NCBI RefSeq assembly: GCF_026210795.1
Contig: NC_089429.1
Coordinates: 558,001 to 622,000 of the forward strand
Direction: 5' to 3'
Length of the DNA: 64,000 nt
Origin: Rhizophagus irregularis
Taxonomy: Eukaryota > Glomeromycota > Glomeromycetes > Glomerales > Glomeraceae
The position numbers and the translations under genes were made by a program. Below are positions 10,671-24,539 of the stretch, piece after piece (the stretch's first letter is position 1; every line of letters begins with the position of its first letter). The notes beneath the pieces are model-generated. The model ran no database searches. It was not told the DNA's origin and saw nothing but the letters and a program-made list of their open reading frames with translations.

Positions 10671-12084
10671 AAAATACCGATCTTCATTATTATTATTTGT
10701 ACATATTGATGTAAATACTACAAAGGCACAAATATCGTTAATAGGTTTAAGCTTTTGTAGACTAAAAATATTTTCTGCAAATTTAATTTTAAAGATGTTT
10801 TTTGGAAAAAAGTGTTTTATCAAATCATAGAATTCAAAAAAATCAAAAACACCTTTAAATTCATAATAAAATAAAATTTCAATTACCGTATTAGTTTTAC
10901 GTTATCAATAAGTTTCAATGATAATAAAAAAAAAAATAATAAATATTTAATAATTGATTACTTATTTTCTTTCTTTTTTCAATTATTTAAATAATTAATA
11001 ATATTTATGCTTAATGAGCCAAATTTGAAGTTCAATGAAAGGGTGGAAATAAAAATTCAATTTTGATGAATTGTACAAAAAAAAGTTTTGACATATGGGC
11101 CGATTTTTGGAATTAACGAAATTAGGATATTCTACAAAATTTTACAAGTTACTACAACTCGAAATATAAAATATGTTTCACAAATTAAATCATATTGTAT
11201 TACAAGGTCGTGTGATATGAATTTAATTTATCTATAACGATAAATATATTTTTTTTCTTTCGCAAACTCTCTGTTAGTCTCCCCATCAGTTTTTTAAGTT
11301 AGGTAAGCTGAATAGTTTTGAAAGCATATATAGTAGTTTTTCTACTTTATATACAAGCAGTAGCTCTCTTTTTCACTATTTGAAAGTTTTTTTAACATTC
11401 TGTGGGAAAACAAATACATTATTCAATAGAAATATTTAAGAAATCATAATTAATAGTTTTAAGTGTAATTTATTAAATTGTAACAGATTAAATTATGAAT
11501 TAATAAATTATTTAGTAGTTTTTTAATTTTTTTGTTAAATATTATGAATTTTCTTTTTTTTTTTTAATAAACTAGTAACTAGTATAATATTTTTCCTTCG
11601 TTTTTTAGGATGTATTTATTATTTTCAGGTTGAAAAAGCAAAATATTGTAATAGAAATTTTTGAAAGAATTATTATTTTTAATATTGATCTTTTTTTATT
11701 TGGGAACGGTTTGATCTTAACGCAGTCGTCGCACTCAGCTGATTAAACGTCACGTGACCCAAATCCTTAATTCCTATTTTCTGCGAAATTAATGAAATGT
11801 ATTTCTAAAAATGATGTTTTTGGAAACAGAATTTATTAATCAAATCCTCATAAAATTCAATATATCAACCATACTATAAATTCATAAAATAAAATTTCAA
11901 AATTCGGATCCGTATTGATGATGATGATTGACTACTATGATATCAACAAATTTCCAGTGAAAAAAATGTCATAGTATGTTTAATAATAAGTTACATATCG
12001 ATCAATTTTTTTAAACTAATATAATATCAATTGTCTTTTTTCTCTCTCAGCTAAATTAATAATTGTAATAAAATTAATATGAAA
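10671..12084. other. Intergenic, no gene
   Basis: AT-rich spacer with no supported gene; open frames on both strands near 10550-10830 are low-complexity. It shares the aaaggcacaaatatcgttaa and agatgttttttggaaaa blocks with 15480-15570, and the ctgcgaaattaatgaaatg block (11780) with 2748 and 32440, so it is a mosaic of duplicated kinase-upstream DNA. Confidence 0.55.
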
Positions 12085-12230
12085 ATTGCTAAAGCTCACC
12101 GGCGGTGATAATCACCGTACCAGCAGCATTATGATGTACTTTCGACCAGAATTAAAATCTAATAAATAAAATACTGGCCAGCATTACATCATAATTTCAC
12201 AACCGGTCATCACCGGTGATGTTTAGCAAT
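12085..12230. mobile_element. MITE-like element with short inverted ends
   Basis: The left end attgctaaagctcaccggcg and the right end caccggtgatgtttagcaat are near-perfect inverted repeats. Inside, tgatgta and tacatca also pair. Length is about 146 bp with no coding capacity. A related end (attgctaaacgttgcccggg) is at 56303. Confidence 0.6.
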
Positions 12231-12959
12231 ACCCAATTAATATTACTACTTATATTTAATTGTGCTTAATCTTTACTTTGAATTTTGACTCATTAAACAT
12301 AATAACTAAAAGTTTCAAAAAATAGAAATCAAAATTCAATTTTGATAATTCCGTTCAGAATCGACTTTCAGAGTCCGACTCTCATGGAACCACTCGTTTC
12401 ACTTGAGCTACTCATTTCAGCTTGAAAATGATTCCAACGTTCAACTTGATCACTTGAGTCACTCCATTTGGAACTTTTTCCATCCCTACTTGTAATATCA
12501 GCACTTGAATATTTTAAATTCAAATCTCAAAAATGGATATCTTAATTTAAAATGGGTTACCAGATGGATATTTATTGCGGGGTGAAAATTGGACATAATC
12601 TAATAAAATATTGCATTTAAATGTGGTTATGTGAATTAATAGAATAAACCATTTTAAAAAATGTGTTAATACTTTTTGATGAATAATCAATTTTAGACAT
12701 TCTAATAATTTTAAAACATGTTTATACAATTTAAAAACATTACAAAATTATTTTTTGTTTTAAACATAAAATTTTATAATTATCTTTATTTAATAATTGA
12801 AAAGTCCTATAAAAAAAAAAAATAGAGAATTGAATTATTTTAAATTACAAACTAAGAATCTTTTTTACTACTCTAATCTTAGTGTTTTAAATAATTCCAA
12901 AATATAAAGTTAATAAATAGTAAAAAAATGAATTTGTTTTTCAAATTTGTAAATTAAAT
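12231..12959. other. Spacer and kinase 3' flank
   Basis: No gene. 12355-12480 is a slightly GC-richer stretch with repeated cactcgtttcacttgagc-type motifs. From about 12780 the kinase 3' flank of copy 3 begins. Confidence 0.5.
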
Positions 12960-15241
12960 TTAAAATTCATCTAGTAAAATAGAATAAATAATGTTTTTAA
13001 TAAATAAAATATAATTGATCATTTTTATATTATTAAAAAAATATTTGAAATTATAAACAAACCATCGAGAATTCCTTGTTTATCTTTTTCTTCTGAATGA
13101 AGATTTGGATTATTTTGTGCTTCATCTATATAATTGAGATAAATTAGAATAATAATACCGACCATTATAATAAATAAGTTATTTATTTATTTACCATTAA
13201 TACCGATATTTGATTGTTGTTGCATTATTTCTCTCTCATGGTCATTTTGGACGTCTATTATCAGATAAATCAAAATTAAAAATATATTCATATTTATCCT
13301 TAATAATGTTTAAGAAAATTAGAATTGATACATAAATAAATATTTTAAGACTTACCATTCTCTGTTTTCAATTTTTTAAATAATCTGGACGATTCTTCAC
13401 TATCATTATCTAAAATTAAGATATAAATTAGTATTTATTTATTATAAAACTCTAATATAAGAATAAATTACCTTTAAAATTAATTGACTTATACCGATTA
13501 CTTGATTTACTAAGATTACTAGCTATAATTGAAAATCAATTATATGATATTTTATTATATAAAATACAATACAATTTTAATAAATACTTACCATTACTAG
13601 AAATACTAAAATCATACGACCTAGTTGTATAAAATGCTATTTTTAAAAAAAAATTATTAATAATTAAAGAATTATTTCTATAACATTATTAACTTTATAT
13701 TTACCTGTTTGTTCTTCTATTATTATTTATTAAAAAAAATATTATTAATAATAATTGAATATTAAAAAAAGATTAAAATTTGTAATAAATATAAAATAAT
13801 TACTCTACCTTCTGTTGCATTTTTTGGTTCAGGTAGGTTTTCAAATTCATAAATCTTACTTGTAAATAATTTACTGCTCATATTATTATTTTTTTCTTTA
13901 TCTACTTTTGCTATTAATTTGGGTAATTCATTTGGATTATTTCGATAATATAGTCTAATTTCTTTAAAATTTTTCCTAAGTGTATAAGTATCAGGTCTTT
14001 TTAATGGGTTAGCATCCCAACATTGTTCCATTAAATTTTTATATTTTGAAGGAATTTCTGATATAATTTTTGGTCTTATACCATCAATAATATTATATGC
14101 AAGAATATGTTCGTCTTCATAATCCATAAATGGTGGTTGTCCAAATGAAATTTCCCACATAAGCATTGCAATACTATAAATATCAGATTTAAAGGTATAA
14201 CCTTTTCCATTAATAACTTCGGGTGCTATGTAAGGAAGATTTCCATATATACTTGTTGATGGTTTGTCTGCAGGACCACAAAATCCAAGATCACTAATAT
14301 TCCAATCATCATTAAATTGTGTATATAATATATTTCCAGAATGCAAATCTCTATGAATTGAATTCTCTTCATGAATATAATAAAGTGCATCAATTATTAA
14401 ATAAGTAATATTAATTCTTTCATTCCATGTAAGTTGATTATGATTTTGTTGTAAATATTCTCTTAAATTCACGTCATACTTATTCATTACAAGCATATAA
14501 TTTCCATTTGATGGATTTTTTGTTAAACCAAAACATTGAACAATTTCTGAACGTTTGTTACTTAAAGTTAAATGTGATTTAGCCTATAAAAGCAATAAAA
14601 TTTTATTAATAATTAAATTTTAAGTTCTTTAAATATTTTAGATTACAAACCTCTTCAAACCAACTTTGACTTGCATTTTTAACATTTTTTAATTCTTTAA
14701 GTATTACATTATGAGTTCCAAATCTTACTAATTGTTGCACTTTAGAATCCCATTCTTCATATCTACCATCAATCCATTCTGCTGTATAAATCTCTGAGAA
14801 TCCACCTTTTGTCAGATATTTAATATTTTCTAAATTATTATATGGGATCCATTCAATAATTCTAGTTGGTATAAGTGTTTCCATTTGACAATTTTTTATT
14901 AAATTATCAATAACATTATTTCCAGAAGTCCAATTTGAAAAATTATATTTTAAATAATTTCGAACACAATATTCACAATATAATGTAGCTAAACATTTTT
15001 GGTTACAATTTTCACAAATTCTTCTTGTCCCTTCATTATGAATAATTTTATCTCGGTCATGATTTTTATTATTGACTCTTATTGCTTCAGTTTTTTCTTC
15101 TTCTGTAAGAGATTCGTCAGCAAGAATGAATTGTTCAATAAATTCGGATTGTTCATGTAAATTAACGTAAATATTATAATCAATTGATGCCAATGCCCTA
15201 CTAAGTACTGCTTGTATTAATTCTATTCGAATATTAGACAT
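12960..15241 (-). CDS. TKL-type protein kinase with N-terminal Cys motif (copy 3), 9 exons, about 553 aa
   Basis: Exons in coding order: 14651-15241, 13809-14583, 13705-13716, 13592-13636, 13472-13522, 13356-13409, 13195-13254, 13063-13125, 12960-12970; total 1662 nt, in frame. The same Cys motif, Gly loop, VILK, HRDLHSGN, DLGFC and APE are present, with no missing catalytic residue. Exon 2 has one extra Asn codon in the tail; exon 7 lacks the codon after the acceptor (60 instead of 63 nt); exon 8 has one extra. These indels are all whole codons, which suggests that the tail reading frame is maintained. The ending is Asp-Glu-Phe-stop, against Asp-Glu-Leu-stop in copies 1 and 2. Confidence 0.85.
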
Positions 15242-15333
15242 TTTTGTAAAAAAAAAAATTTTTTTTAATAATAGTGCAAAAGAAAAAATAAAGTTTCAAT
15301 AGACGATAAGTGGTGTAACTACCAAGATTTTAA

Positions 15334-15362
15334 TATTGTCTACTGACCTACCTGTCATGTGC
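15334..15362 (-). promoter_or_regulatory. Conserved upstream block of kinase family (copy 3)
   Basis: The same taatattgtctactgaccta plus cctgtcatgtgc block as in copy 2, about 95-120 bases upstream of the ATG. Confidence 0.4.
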
Positions 15363-17320
15363 ACATTGCTGCATTGTAAACATGTGAACGAAATAACGAT
15401 CATCTGATCATAATCACAAAAATAAAATAAATACCGATCTTCAAAATTATTTGTACATATCGAAATATGATGTAAATACTACAAAGGCACAAATAACGTT
15501 AATAGGTTTAAGCTTTTGTAGACTAAAAATATTTTCTGCAATTTAATTAAAGATGTTTTTGAAAAAAGAAAGTGTTTTATCAAATCATAGAATTCAAAAA
15601 ATCATAAACACCTTTAAATTCATAGTAAAATAAAATTTCGATTACCGTATTAGTTCTACGTTATCAATAAGTTTCGATGATAATAAAAAAAAAATATTAA
15701 AATATTTAATAATGGATTAATTTTCTTTCCGCTTTTTTCTATTATTTAAATTAATTTATAATATTTTATTTTAGTTATTTATTACTTAGGATATATATAT
15801 ATATTTTTTATTAGCTATTGATGCTTAATGAGCCAAATTTGAAGTTCAATGAAAGGATGGAAATAAAAATTCAATTTTGATGATAAAGTTTTATTTGCAT
15901 AATTTTTCGATAATATAAAACAGTAACATATTTTTCTATTGCCTTTTTCGTGGCGTAATGAGCTTACAAAAATTAAAAGTCAACTATGTTTTAGATAATT
16001 TCTCTACTCAATGTATCTTTTTTAAAAAAAAAAATTCAAAGAGATTATCTATTCAGTCAATTCAGTGAAATAATTTTTTTATTGTAGAAAAAAAGTTTAT
16101 TTATAGTTGGAAACTAAAATCACTAAATATTTAAGAGTAACATGCACAATAACATTATTATAAGTCAATATATATTATGATATTATTATTGATTATGATT
16201 ATCTCTATTTGATGAACGACTCTATAAAGTTATCCTTATTTCAAACTCTAATTTTCTGTTTATCACTTTCAATTCACTTTCTAATGCAAGAGAAACTATC
16301 TAATAGGACTTTCTAAGAATTTAGGCGACGAGAAATTATACCCACCATTTGCGTAAGAAATTGGCTGATAACGAAAGCGTGATCAAATGATAACTGAGGT
16401 TGGAGGTAGAAATTTTATTTATTAATTGGCGCACTTTTAACAACTTACAATATATTCTAATGACTACTTTTTTTTTGATTTAGTAATGAAAGTAGGATTC
16501 AATTTAATTCATCATATTATTTATTCTTCTTCTTTCATTACCGGCAAATAATTAAAAAATTTTTCAGAGATATTTGAAAACAATGACGTTCGATAAAAGA
16601 AAATATTAAATTAAAAACAGAAATACAAGGCTTGTAAGAATCGTATGTATGATCAATATTGAATTAACTTTAGCGAGCCGAAGCACATTCAGAGAAGTTT
16701 TGTCGATTTAGGCTACTCTGTCAATGATACTGGAATATTAATTACCTCTTTCGATATCTATGTCTTCTTGCGACTTCGTATATGGATATTTTGCTAAAAG
16801 TATCGAAAAAGTATTTAAAGGATAATTTTACTTTTTTATTTATGATGAAAAAATAGAAATTGCTTATAAATTAATAAATATCAAGTATAATTTACAAATT
16901 AACGCATAAAGTCATATAATATTTTAGGTTGGAACCCTTTTCCCATTACTCACGAGTCAAGTCCTACTATTAGTTAGGCGGGTACTAATCAGAGTTAACA
17001 AATTTCTACTTAATTCTGAATGAAATAATTAACTTTGACCAAAATTAGGAACCCTTAACCGGAAACAAGAAAGGATTTTATTTTGATTTATATTCCATAT
17101 AATTAATTACTTTTTTAAAGTTTATACAAAAATGAGAAAAGTTTTATAATTTTCGTAACAAATTTTCACAACATCAGTTATCAAGAAAATCTTCACATAT
17201 TATTTTTTGAGTTTATTGAATTTTATTTAATTTATTAGATTCAAACAAATAAAATAAGTCATCGTTATCTGTTATAATTTCAGTTAATTAAAATAAGTTA
17301 TAATTGAAGGTGGCCTTTTT
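15363..17320. other. Intergenic, no gene; paralogous to 32.3-35.1 kb
   Basis: No supported gene. Stretches at 16630-16800 (ending cttcgtatatggatatttt) and 16850-17060 (caatagaaattgcttataaa-like, gggtactaatcagagttaac) align with 34070-34240 and 34560-34740. The kinase-AKR spacer is therefore a duplicated unit. Confidence 0.6.
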
Positions 17321-18673
17321 TTACGAATTCAAAGTCTATGTATTATTGTATAAGGAAAAGATTAGTTCGTTGTAAATAAATATAAAAGGTAAATATATAT
17401 ACAAATAATTGTGATTTCCTACCTTCATATAAATGTCATCAACAATTTCAATAGAATTAATAATTTGCTGAATTTCAAATAATTCTTCAGAACCAAAATT
17501 AACTGTTACTGCTTCAACATTTTCTTCCAAACGTTTAATTTTTCTTGCGTCAGGAATAACAACAAAATTATTACCTGTAAAAAGTATATAAAATATTATA
17601 GTTTATAAAATGTTGATATTAAAATGTAATAAATTTTTAAGGTTAATATTTAACTGAGCTTAGAATCCAAGATAAATAAAGTTGCCCTGAAGTTACGCCT
17701 TTCTTTCCGCAAATTCATTACAATTTCCAAATTTTTTATTGAAATTTTTCACCTTGAAAATGCGGAATAAATTTTATCATCGATAGACTTATATTTTCCT
17801 AAAAAAAAAATACATATACATACATATATTTGTAAAATTGTTACGTTTTCAAAATGATAATACGGTTAGAAATCTGCGTCCAAGTGTGGCTATAAGCTAC
17901 CTAATTCATGATAAGCTTCCATAATTCCATTTGTTTCAATATCAAGTGTCCAAGAACTATATTCAATCTTAAAAATAATTTTAATACAGATCAAAAGGGT
18001 TAATATTAGTCATTTTGAACGTTAAAATAATGTCGATATTATAAATAAAAATTGACATACTTACTTGAATTTCGGCAATAGGATGAACTTTATAAGCACA
18101 TCGAAGAGTTGCTGCGGAACATTCAAAAAGACAAATATACAGTATTTAATTTTTCCTTCTTTAACAAGTTCTACTAAAGCGTCGACAGTGCTTTAATGGG
18201 TCTACAAGTTTTTGCAAGCTTGAAGAACGTATTATAGTGTACCCGATATACCTTTAAATTCACTATTCGCAATGCCAGATTTTGAAAATGAAAGAAACAC
18301 TTCATTACGAACTCTTGAAAGGAAAATTTCATTGGTTCCATTTCCATAAATATCCTTTATATTTTAAAATTAAAAAATTTAATATATTATTATCATTATT
18401 TTAAGCTAAATTATTAAAAAGTTTAAATACAAACAACAGTATCCCAAATAGTACATCCTAAGTCATTGCTCGATTCAATACTTTAATAACGGCTGCGGAA
18501 CTGTAAATAAAAGTACCCTATCATATAAAAAGAAATTAAAGTTGTTATTAAAAGATTATATAATTAATGAGTTTAAATGACATCAATATCAATTGATGAA
18601 CGTTCTGTACCATGCTTTTTGCAGGATTTTTATACATCACTTTTATCAAAATTCATGAACGAATAAAAGACAT
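17321..18673 (-). pseudogene. Aldo/keto reductase pseudogene
   Basis: All exons of the AKR genes at 35152 and 43214 can be traced: terminal exon 17321-17335 (TLNS, stop), exon 7 near 17432-17575 with IPDARKIKRLEEN, exon 6 near 17655-17800, exon 5 near 17885-17970, exon 4 near 18065-18215, remnants of exons 3 and 2 near 18225-18510, and a start ATG at 18671-18673. It is broken throughout: a stop seven codons after the ATG (exon 1), single-base indels in A-runs and a damaged donor in exon 6, deletions in exons 5 and 4, most of exon 3 missing, and one G lost at the exon 7 acceptor. Exon 7 alone remains open. Confidence 0.8.
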
Positions 18674-20559
18674 TTTCTGACCCCTCCGGCCAAGGGGAGT
18701 CAAGGCAATTTTTCTAAAAAAAAAGGAAATGGAATAAAATGAAATGAAATGAAAAAAAGAAAATAATAATGGTTTTACCGGATAATTGATAAACCCAAAA
18801 TTTTTAATTTAAATATTTAATGTTTATGAATCAATTCGGTATTGATTTGAATTTCGGAAATTTTATTAATACGTATCAAAATAAAAAAAAAAACTTATTT
18901 CCCAAGTTACTTACTTTAAGCGGGTAGTTTATTCTTTACCATTCAAAAATTTTTGATGCATGAAATCAAAATGATTATCAAAAGATCTTCAAAAATTCAC
19001 GTTAAACAATTTTTTTATCTTATTCTATTCCAATAAATTTTGCATTGTGAAATCAATTATTTAATTATTTTACTCTATACAGTAGTTACTCTATACGGCA
19101 GTTAAAAACTATTATGCAAATAAAAATTAATAATGGTGACAACAGTTATTTCTTGGTATAATAAATTTTTAAATTTAATTTTTTTGATTCGTTCGTTAGC
19201 AATTTTGATAATGAATTCCCTTTTTATCGTCAAAACTTAAACTTTATCGTTAGATTCCACCATAATTATTTTGTATGTACTTTCATTTATTAATAAGTAT
19301 CGTTTAATTATATGTTTGAAATAGGTGGTCAATAATTTTATAATATTGATATACTGTAATATATTATGATAGAGCTGACGATTGTTTTTAACATATTACC
19401 TTCACTCACCTTGCTTCAAATTTGGGGATTAAAATGATTAAAATCTAAACAAGTTAGAACTATTATTTGTGTCTTTGTAACATGATAAACATTCTAAACA
19501 TAAGGGTAGTTGGGTAATTGGTTGCTCCAGAAACAAACTTTTATGACAGTTGTTTTCTTATGTCCGTAAAGTCTTTTGATTATTAAGTCAAAAAAAAAAA
19601 AATTAATTAATTTTCATTATGTAAATGAATATTATTTTTAGAAATTTTAATTACTTTGCTTATTTAGAATATTTCTGAAGTAGAATAATAATTACTTGGA
19701 TAGATCATTTTTAAATTAGTATTTATAAAGAATGTTTAATAATATATTATGGTTATTCGAAATTTTTTATCTGAACATTATTTGTAGACCTCAATATAAA
19801 GACACAATTCCACATCTATAGTCCCGAAAATTCGGATTATGATTTTACATTTTGCAAATAAAATACCGCACTAGGTGGGATTAACGATGAACGAAATAAA
19901 TTACTTTTGAAATTTCATAACTAGGAACGAAAAAGTTCGTGAATTTGCTGGACGCTAATCACGTGAGTGGATATATAATACCCGTGACCATAAATTTTTT
20001 CCTTTCGCTCCAGACTACAAAATTTATCAGTACTAAAACTTATAATGCTCCTACAATACTGTAACTATTAATTAAAAAAAAAATAAATAAAAGTAATTCA
20101 GTTAACAATAATTATGTTTTCCAATTATTAATCAAATATTGATAACGTTATAAATTTAATGACTGTTGGGATAGTGAATTTCGGAAATATCAATTTCGGG
20201 ATTATGAATTTTTGGGATGGTAAATTTTCAGGACAATGGATGTTGGGATTGTATTTTGATTTTGGAAATTTGAGTGGTTAACTATCTAATTACCGATTTA
20301 TAATTTGCCTAGTAAAAAAAAAAAATTCCATTTTAGACGAAAATATTAAATTACATTAAAATTTAGTACATATTATTGTTCATATATAACATTTTATAAT
20401 GACGCAATAAATCTATAATTATCTTTATATAATAATTGAATGGTCCTGTAAAAACAAAGGAAATTTAAGTTATATAAATTACAAATTAGGAATTTTCCTA
20501 CAACTTCTTAGTATTTAAATAATTAAAATATTAATAGAATATAAATAATAAAATGGTTT
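18674..20559. other. Intergenic, no gene; former AKR promoter and kinase 3' flank
   Basis: No supported gene. 18775-19560 resembles the upstream region of the AKR gene at 44760-45300 (ataactgataaac, gataaacac..gggtaat blocks). 20163-20280 is a short run of a degenerate gggat..gaatttcgg repeat of about 20 bp. From about 20380 the sequence is the 3' flank of the kinase pseudogene. Confidence 0.5.
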
Positions 20560-22770
20560 GCTTTCAAAATTAATTGTGAATTAATCTAAAAAAAAATAAA
20601 TTCATTAATCTCTAAATATCATTGAAGATTTAGATTATTTAACAAACATTTTCTTACCATTAATTTCAACACTTGGTCGTTGTATTATTTAATCACTTTG
20701 AGTATTTACAATTATTGCTAAATAATAATAAATTTAATAAGATGCTGCTTGTTTTCTAAATTGGAATTAAAATTATTTTACTAAATGATTTATTTACTCA
20801 CCATTAATTCAACATTTGGCGTTTCTTTATTATAATCATTATGAGTATCTATAATTATTAATAAAATTAAATTTAATAAAATGCGAGCTTTATTAAAATT
20901 AATTACTAAATGTTATACTTGCCATTCTTTTAAACTTATCAATAATATTTTAAGTACTTCAAATACTTCAAATATTTTTTTACTGCTTAGCTAAAATCAA
21001 ATAATCAATATGAATAAGAATTAAATTATTTTTTTTCTTTTAATTATTATCTTTGATAATATTGCTTATGCTTAATGCATTATCATTTGATCACTTAATT
21101 TGCCAAAATCATTAACTAAGAGATAAAAACAAATTATTTAGGATTTTATTATAAAAATTCATTGTAACTTTAATAAATACTTATAATTATTAAGGATACT
21201 AAAATCATATAATTTACTATAAAAAATATCATTTTTAAAATTATTATTTGTCAAAGACCTTTTAAATGTTAGTAAAAATCAACATTACCTTTTTGTTCTT
21301 CTATTTAGTTAAAAAAGAATATCATTAACACTAATGATGTTAAATGAATAATAATTATTAAATAATCACTATACCTTCTGTTGCATTTTTTGGTTCAGGT
21401 AAATTTCAAATTTATGAATTTTTACTTGTAAATGATTTACTGCTCGTGTTATTATTATTTATTTTTATTATTGATTGAGGTAATTCATTTGGTTTATTTT
21501 GATAATATAATTTAATTTCTCTAATTTTTTCCCAAAAGTATAACAATGTTTAGGTCTTTCTAATGGATTGGCATTTCCGACATTGTTCCATTAATTTTTT
21601 TTTATTTTAAAGGAATTTCTGATATGATTTTGGTCTCATACCATTAATAATATTAATTGCAAGATTACAATCTTTTTCATAATTTAAAAATGGAGGTTGT
21701 CCAAATAAAATTTCCCACATAAGCATTGCAACACTATAAACATCAGGTTTAAAAAGTTTCCATAAATAACTTCAGTATGTAAGGAAGATTTCCATATATA
21801 CTTGTTAATGGTTTGTCTTCAGGACCACAAAACCCAAGATCACTAATACGCAAAAATCATTAAGTTGTGAATATAATATATTTCCAGGATGCAAATCTCT
21901 GTGAATTTATGCACATTATAAAGATTATCAATTATTAAAAAAGTAATTTTAATTCTTTCATTCCATTTAGATTTTGTTGTAAATATTTTTTTAAATTTAT
22001 GTATCACAAGCATATAAATTCCATTTGATGGATTTTTTGTTAACCATAGGCCATAGCATTGAATGACATTTGGGTATTTACTACTTATAGTTAAATGTGA
22101 TTTAGCCTATAAAAAATAATAATTATTTTGTTATTAATAATATAGTATTTAAATTAATAAGTTCTTTAAATATTTTTAGATTTCAAACCTCTTCAAACCA
22201 TCTTTGACTCGCATTTTCTACATTTTTAAATATTACATCATGAGTTCCAAATCTTACTAATTGTTCTTCAGAATCCAATTCTTCATACCATCCACCAATC
22301 CAATCTGGTGTATAAATTTTAGAGAATTCACCTTTTGTCAGATATTTAATATTTTCTAAATTACTTAAATGGAATTCATTCAACTATTATTCTGGATTAA
22401 GGGTTTCTATTTGATAACTTTTTATTATTAAATTATCTATATAATTATTTCCAGATGTCTAATTTAAGAAGTTTGCTTTTTAAATAATTTTGAACACAAT
22501 ATTCAATATAAATGTGGTTAAACATTTTTGATTACAATTTTCACAAATTCTTTCCATTCCATCATTATAATGAATTTTATTTCGGTCATAGTCTTTATTA
22601 AGTAATCTTATTGCCTCCAGTTTTTTATTTTTCTGTTAAAGAATTATCAGCAAGAATTGTTGTCACATAAATTCATATTGCTTATAAAGATTATTGTGAA
22701 TATTATAATCAATTGATGTAAAAACTCTATTAAGTGCTGTTTGAAATAATACTTCTCGAATGGTAGATAT
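20560..22770 (-). pseudogene. TKL-type protein kinase pseudogene (copy 4)
   Basis: A decayed paralogue of the kinase copies. Exon 1 corresponds to 22189-22770 and exon 2 to about 21375-22106, with intron 22107-22188; tail exons can be traced between 21300 and 20600. The start codon is ATA instead of ATG at 22768-22770. Frameshifts split exon 1 (one piece remains open at 22183-22383) and exon 2, the region before HRD has lost codons, and the activation segment has a gap before the APE position. A region like tail exon 7 appears twice (about 20657-20720 and 20800-20850). No long frame survives. Confidence 0.85.
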
Positions 22771-24070
22771 ATTGACTTAATTAGTTGCAAAAAGATAATT
22801 TTATAAATGGTTTTAATCGTCAAATTTCAGTATACTAGTCTACTGATCTGCATGTCATGTGAATCACTAATGTGGCATTTCAAGAAATTGCATTGTCACG
22901 ATTTCTTTCTTTGAATATGGCGACAGTATAATCTGGATCGTTAAATTTAAAATGTTGCACATGTCACCCTCTGTCTTACATCAATTTTTCCTAAAGCTGC
23001 ATTACCATAATCTTTTCTAACTTATTATAGACATGGTCTTCGATCAATATATTCTTAATTCGTTGGCACTTTTATTAATTAGTTCTTTCTTTTGATTACT
23101 TTCATAAAATTTTTTTTTTTTCAAATTTCATTAACAGGTTTAAATCATTTTTTAATCAGAATGAAAGATATGAAATGATGAACATGAATAATTAATTATT
23201 GACTGTGTCACTTACCAATAATATATTTTTATATTAAGTGAAATAAGTAGTAGTTTTTTTTAATAAACCTTTATAAAATTCGAAATATTAAACCCCTATA
23301 AATTCATATTTAGTAATTGTAATACCGTATTTGACTGATATTAAGAACCTGAAATTAAGTTTATACGTGTGTTAAAAAATAAGCATCTATTGGTGATATT
23401 TCGGTCAATATTCATCTGAAAATATTAAAATTTTAATACTATTCAATTCGTCTCAATGTGACGAATTCAATTTTTACTTTATTAATGATCAAATTAAATT
23501 ATGAGATATCCTTTAATAAAAAGTTGAATAGTACCGAGTCATCAACTCAAAATTAAGCATCCTATAATAAAAAAAAGGGTGCTTAATATAAGTCAAATAT
23601 GGTATCAATAAATTCCAATAATATTAAAAAATATATATTAATTATAATGAATGTTGAAGACATGTTACGCCAAGTAAATTGAGAACTTAATTGATTCTGT
23701 AGATAATAATGTATCTTATCTTCCGTTTTTTATTCTAATAGAAGAGACATAATGAAAAAATAGAAAGTTTCAAGAGTCTGACTTGTTGAACTGATAAAAA
23801 AAAATGCAACATAAACAAGTATAAATTTAACTAGTATACAACTTTAGATTAATTCATATATTACTTTTGATTAATAAAAAAAGTATTTTCGAGAAGGTTA
23901 ACTCACCCAGACAATAAAATGCCAGATTTATTCTTAGCTAATCATCTACTAGTCTCTTGATACACATATTTTAAATTTTAAAATATTTCAATGAAAAGCA
24001 ATAGTTCTTTATTACATGTTTTTGTAAAATAATTAATTGCAAATAAAGAAATTATAATATAGGATTTTTT
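22771..24070. other. Intergenic, no gene
   Basis: No supported gene. The kinase upstream block (tctactgatctgcatgtcat) is still recognisable at about 22838-22860. The rest is AT-rich and featureless to me. Confidence 0.5.
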
Positions 24071-24538
24071 GACATCAATGGTTTTGTTATCAGTATCATT
24101 TTTTTCTAAGGATGTTCTGGCAGAGAGAATGGTACAAATAATTGAGCAAGTGGGTGAAAAGAAATTTATTTTCAGCTTTAGTTATTCTGTGTTCAATTAG
24201 TCATTTTGACGTTTGTTGATATCGTGTAAAAGTTTTAAAGGGAGGGTTTGGACTCTAAATAGATAAGTAAAATGATGAACATTATAAAAACACAACAGAT
24301 AAAAAAATAAAAGGTCACGTACGAGGTTTACTGCTGAACCAATGTCAGTAGCACCAAGAGAAGTATTTCTAAGTCCTAAATAAAAAAATGAAAAAAAATG
24401 AACATTATAAAATCGTAATAAAACAAAAGTTATATGGAAGACACACCACCAGGGGACTTTAGAATTAAGTGACGTGAGTAGCTCTAAGGACGTTCTTACA
24501 GAGATTTTTTCTGAGAGTGATTTGCGAGAACCAACCAT
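24071..24538 (-). pseudogene. Pseudogene of small predicted mitochondrial membrane protein (copy alpha)
   Basis: A broken copy of the gene at 49200-49739. Exon 2 (GLRNTSLGATDIGS) is present at about 24324-24378 with a normal GTACGT donor, but one base is missing relative to the plus-strand copy. Exon 3 has lost the central part encoding QWENK...FTLKEL and is frame-shifted. The first exon is altered upstream of LTSLNSKVPW. The remaining exon-3 end covers the EHRITKAENK region and the C-terminus. Confidence 0.65.
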
Positions 24539-24539
24539 G

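Noticed and set aside
10542..10830. Overlapping open frames on both strands
   Set aside because: Non-coding kinase-upstream spacer shared with copies 1-3; the frames are not conserved there.
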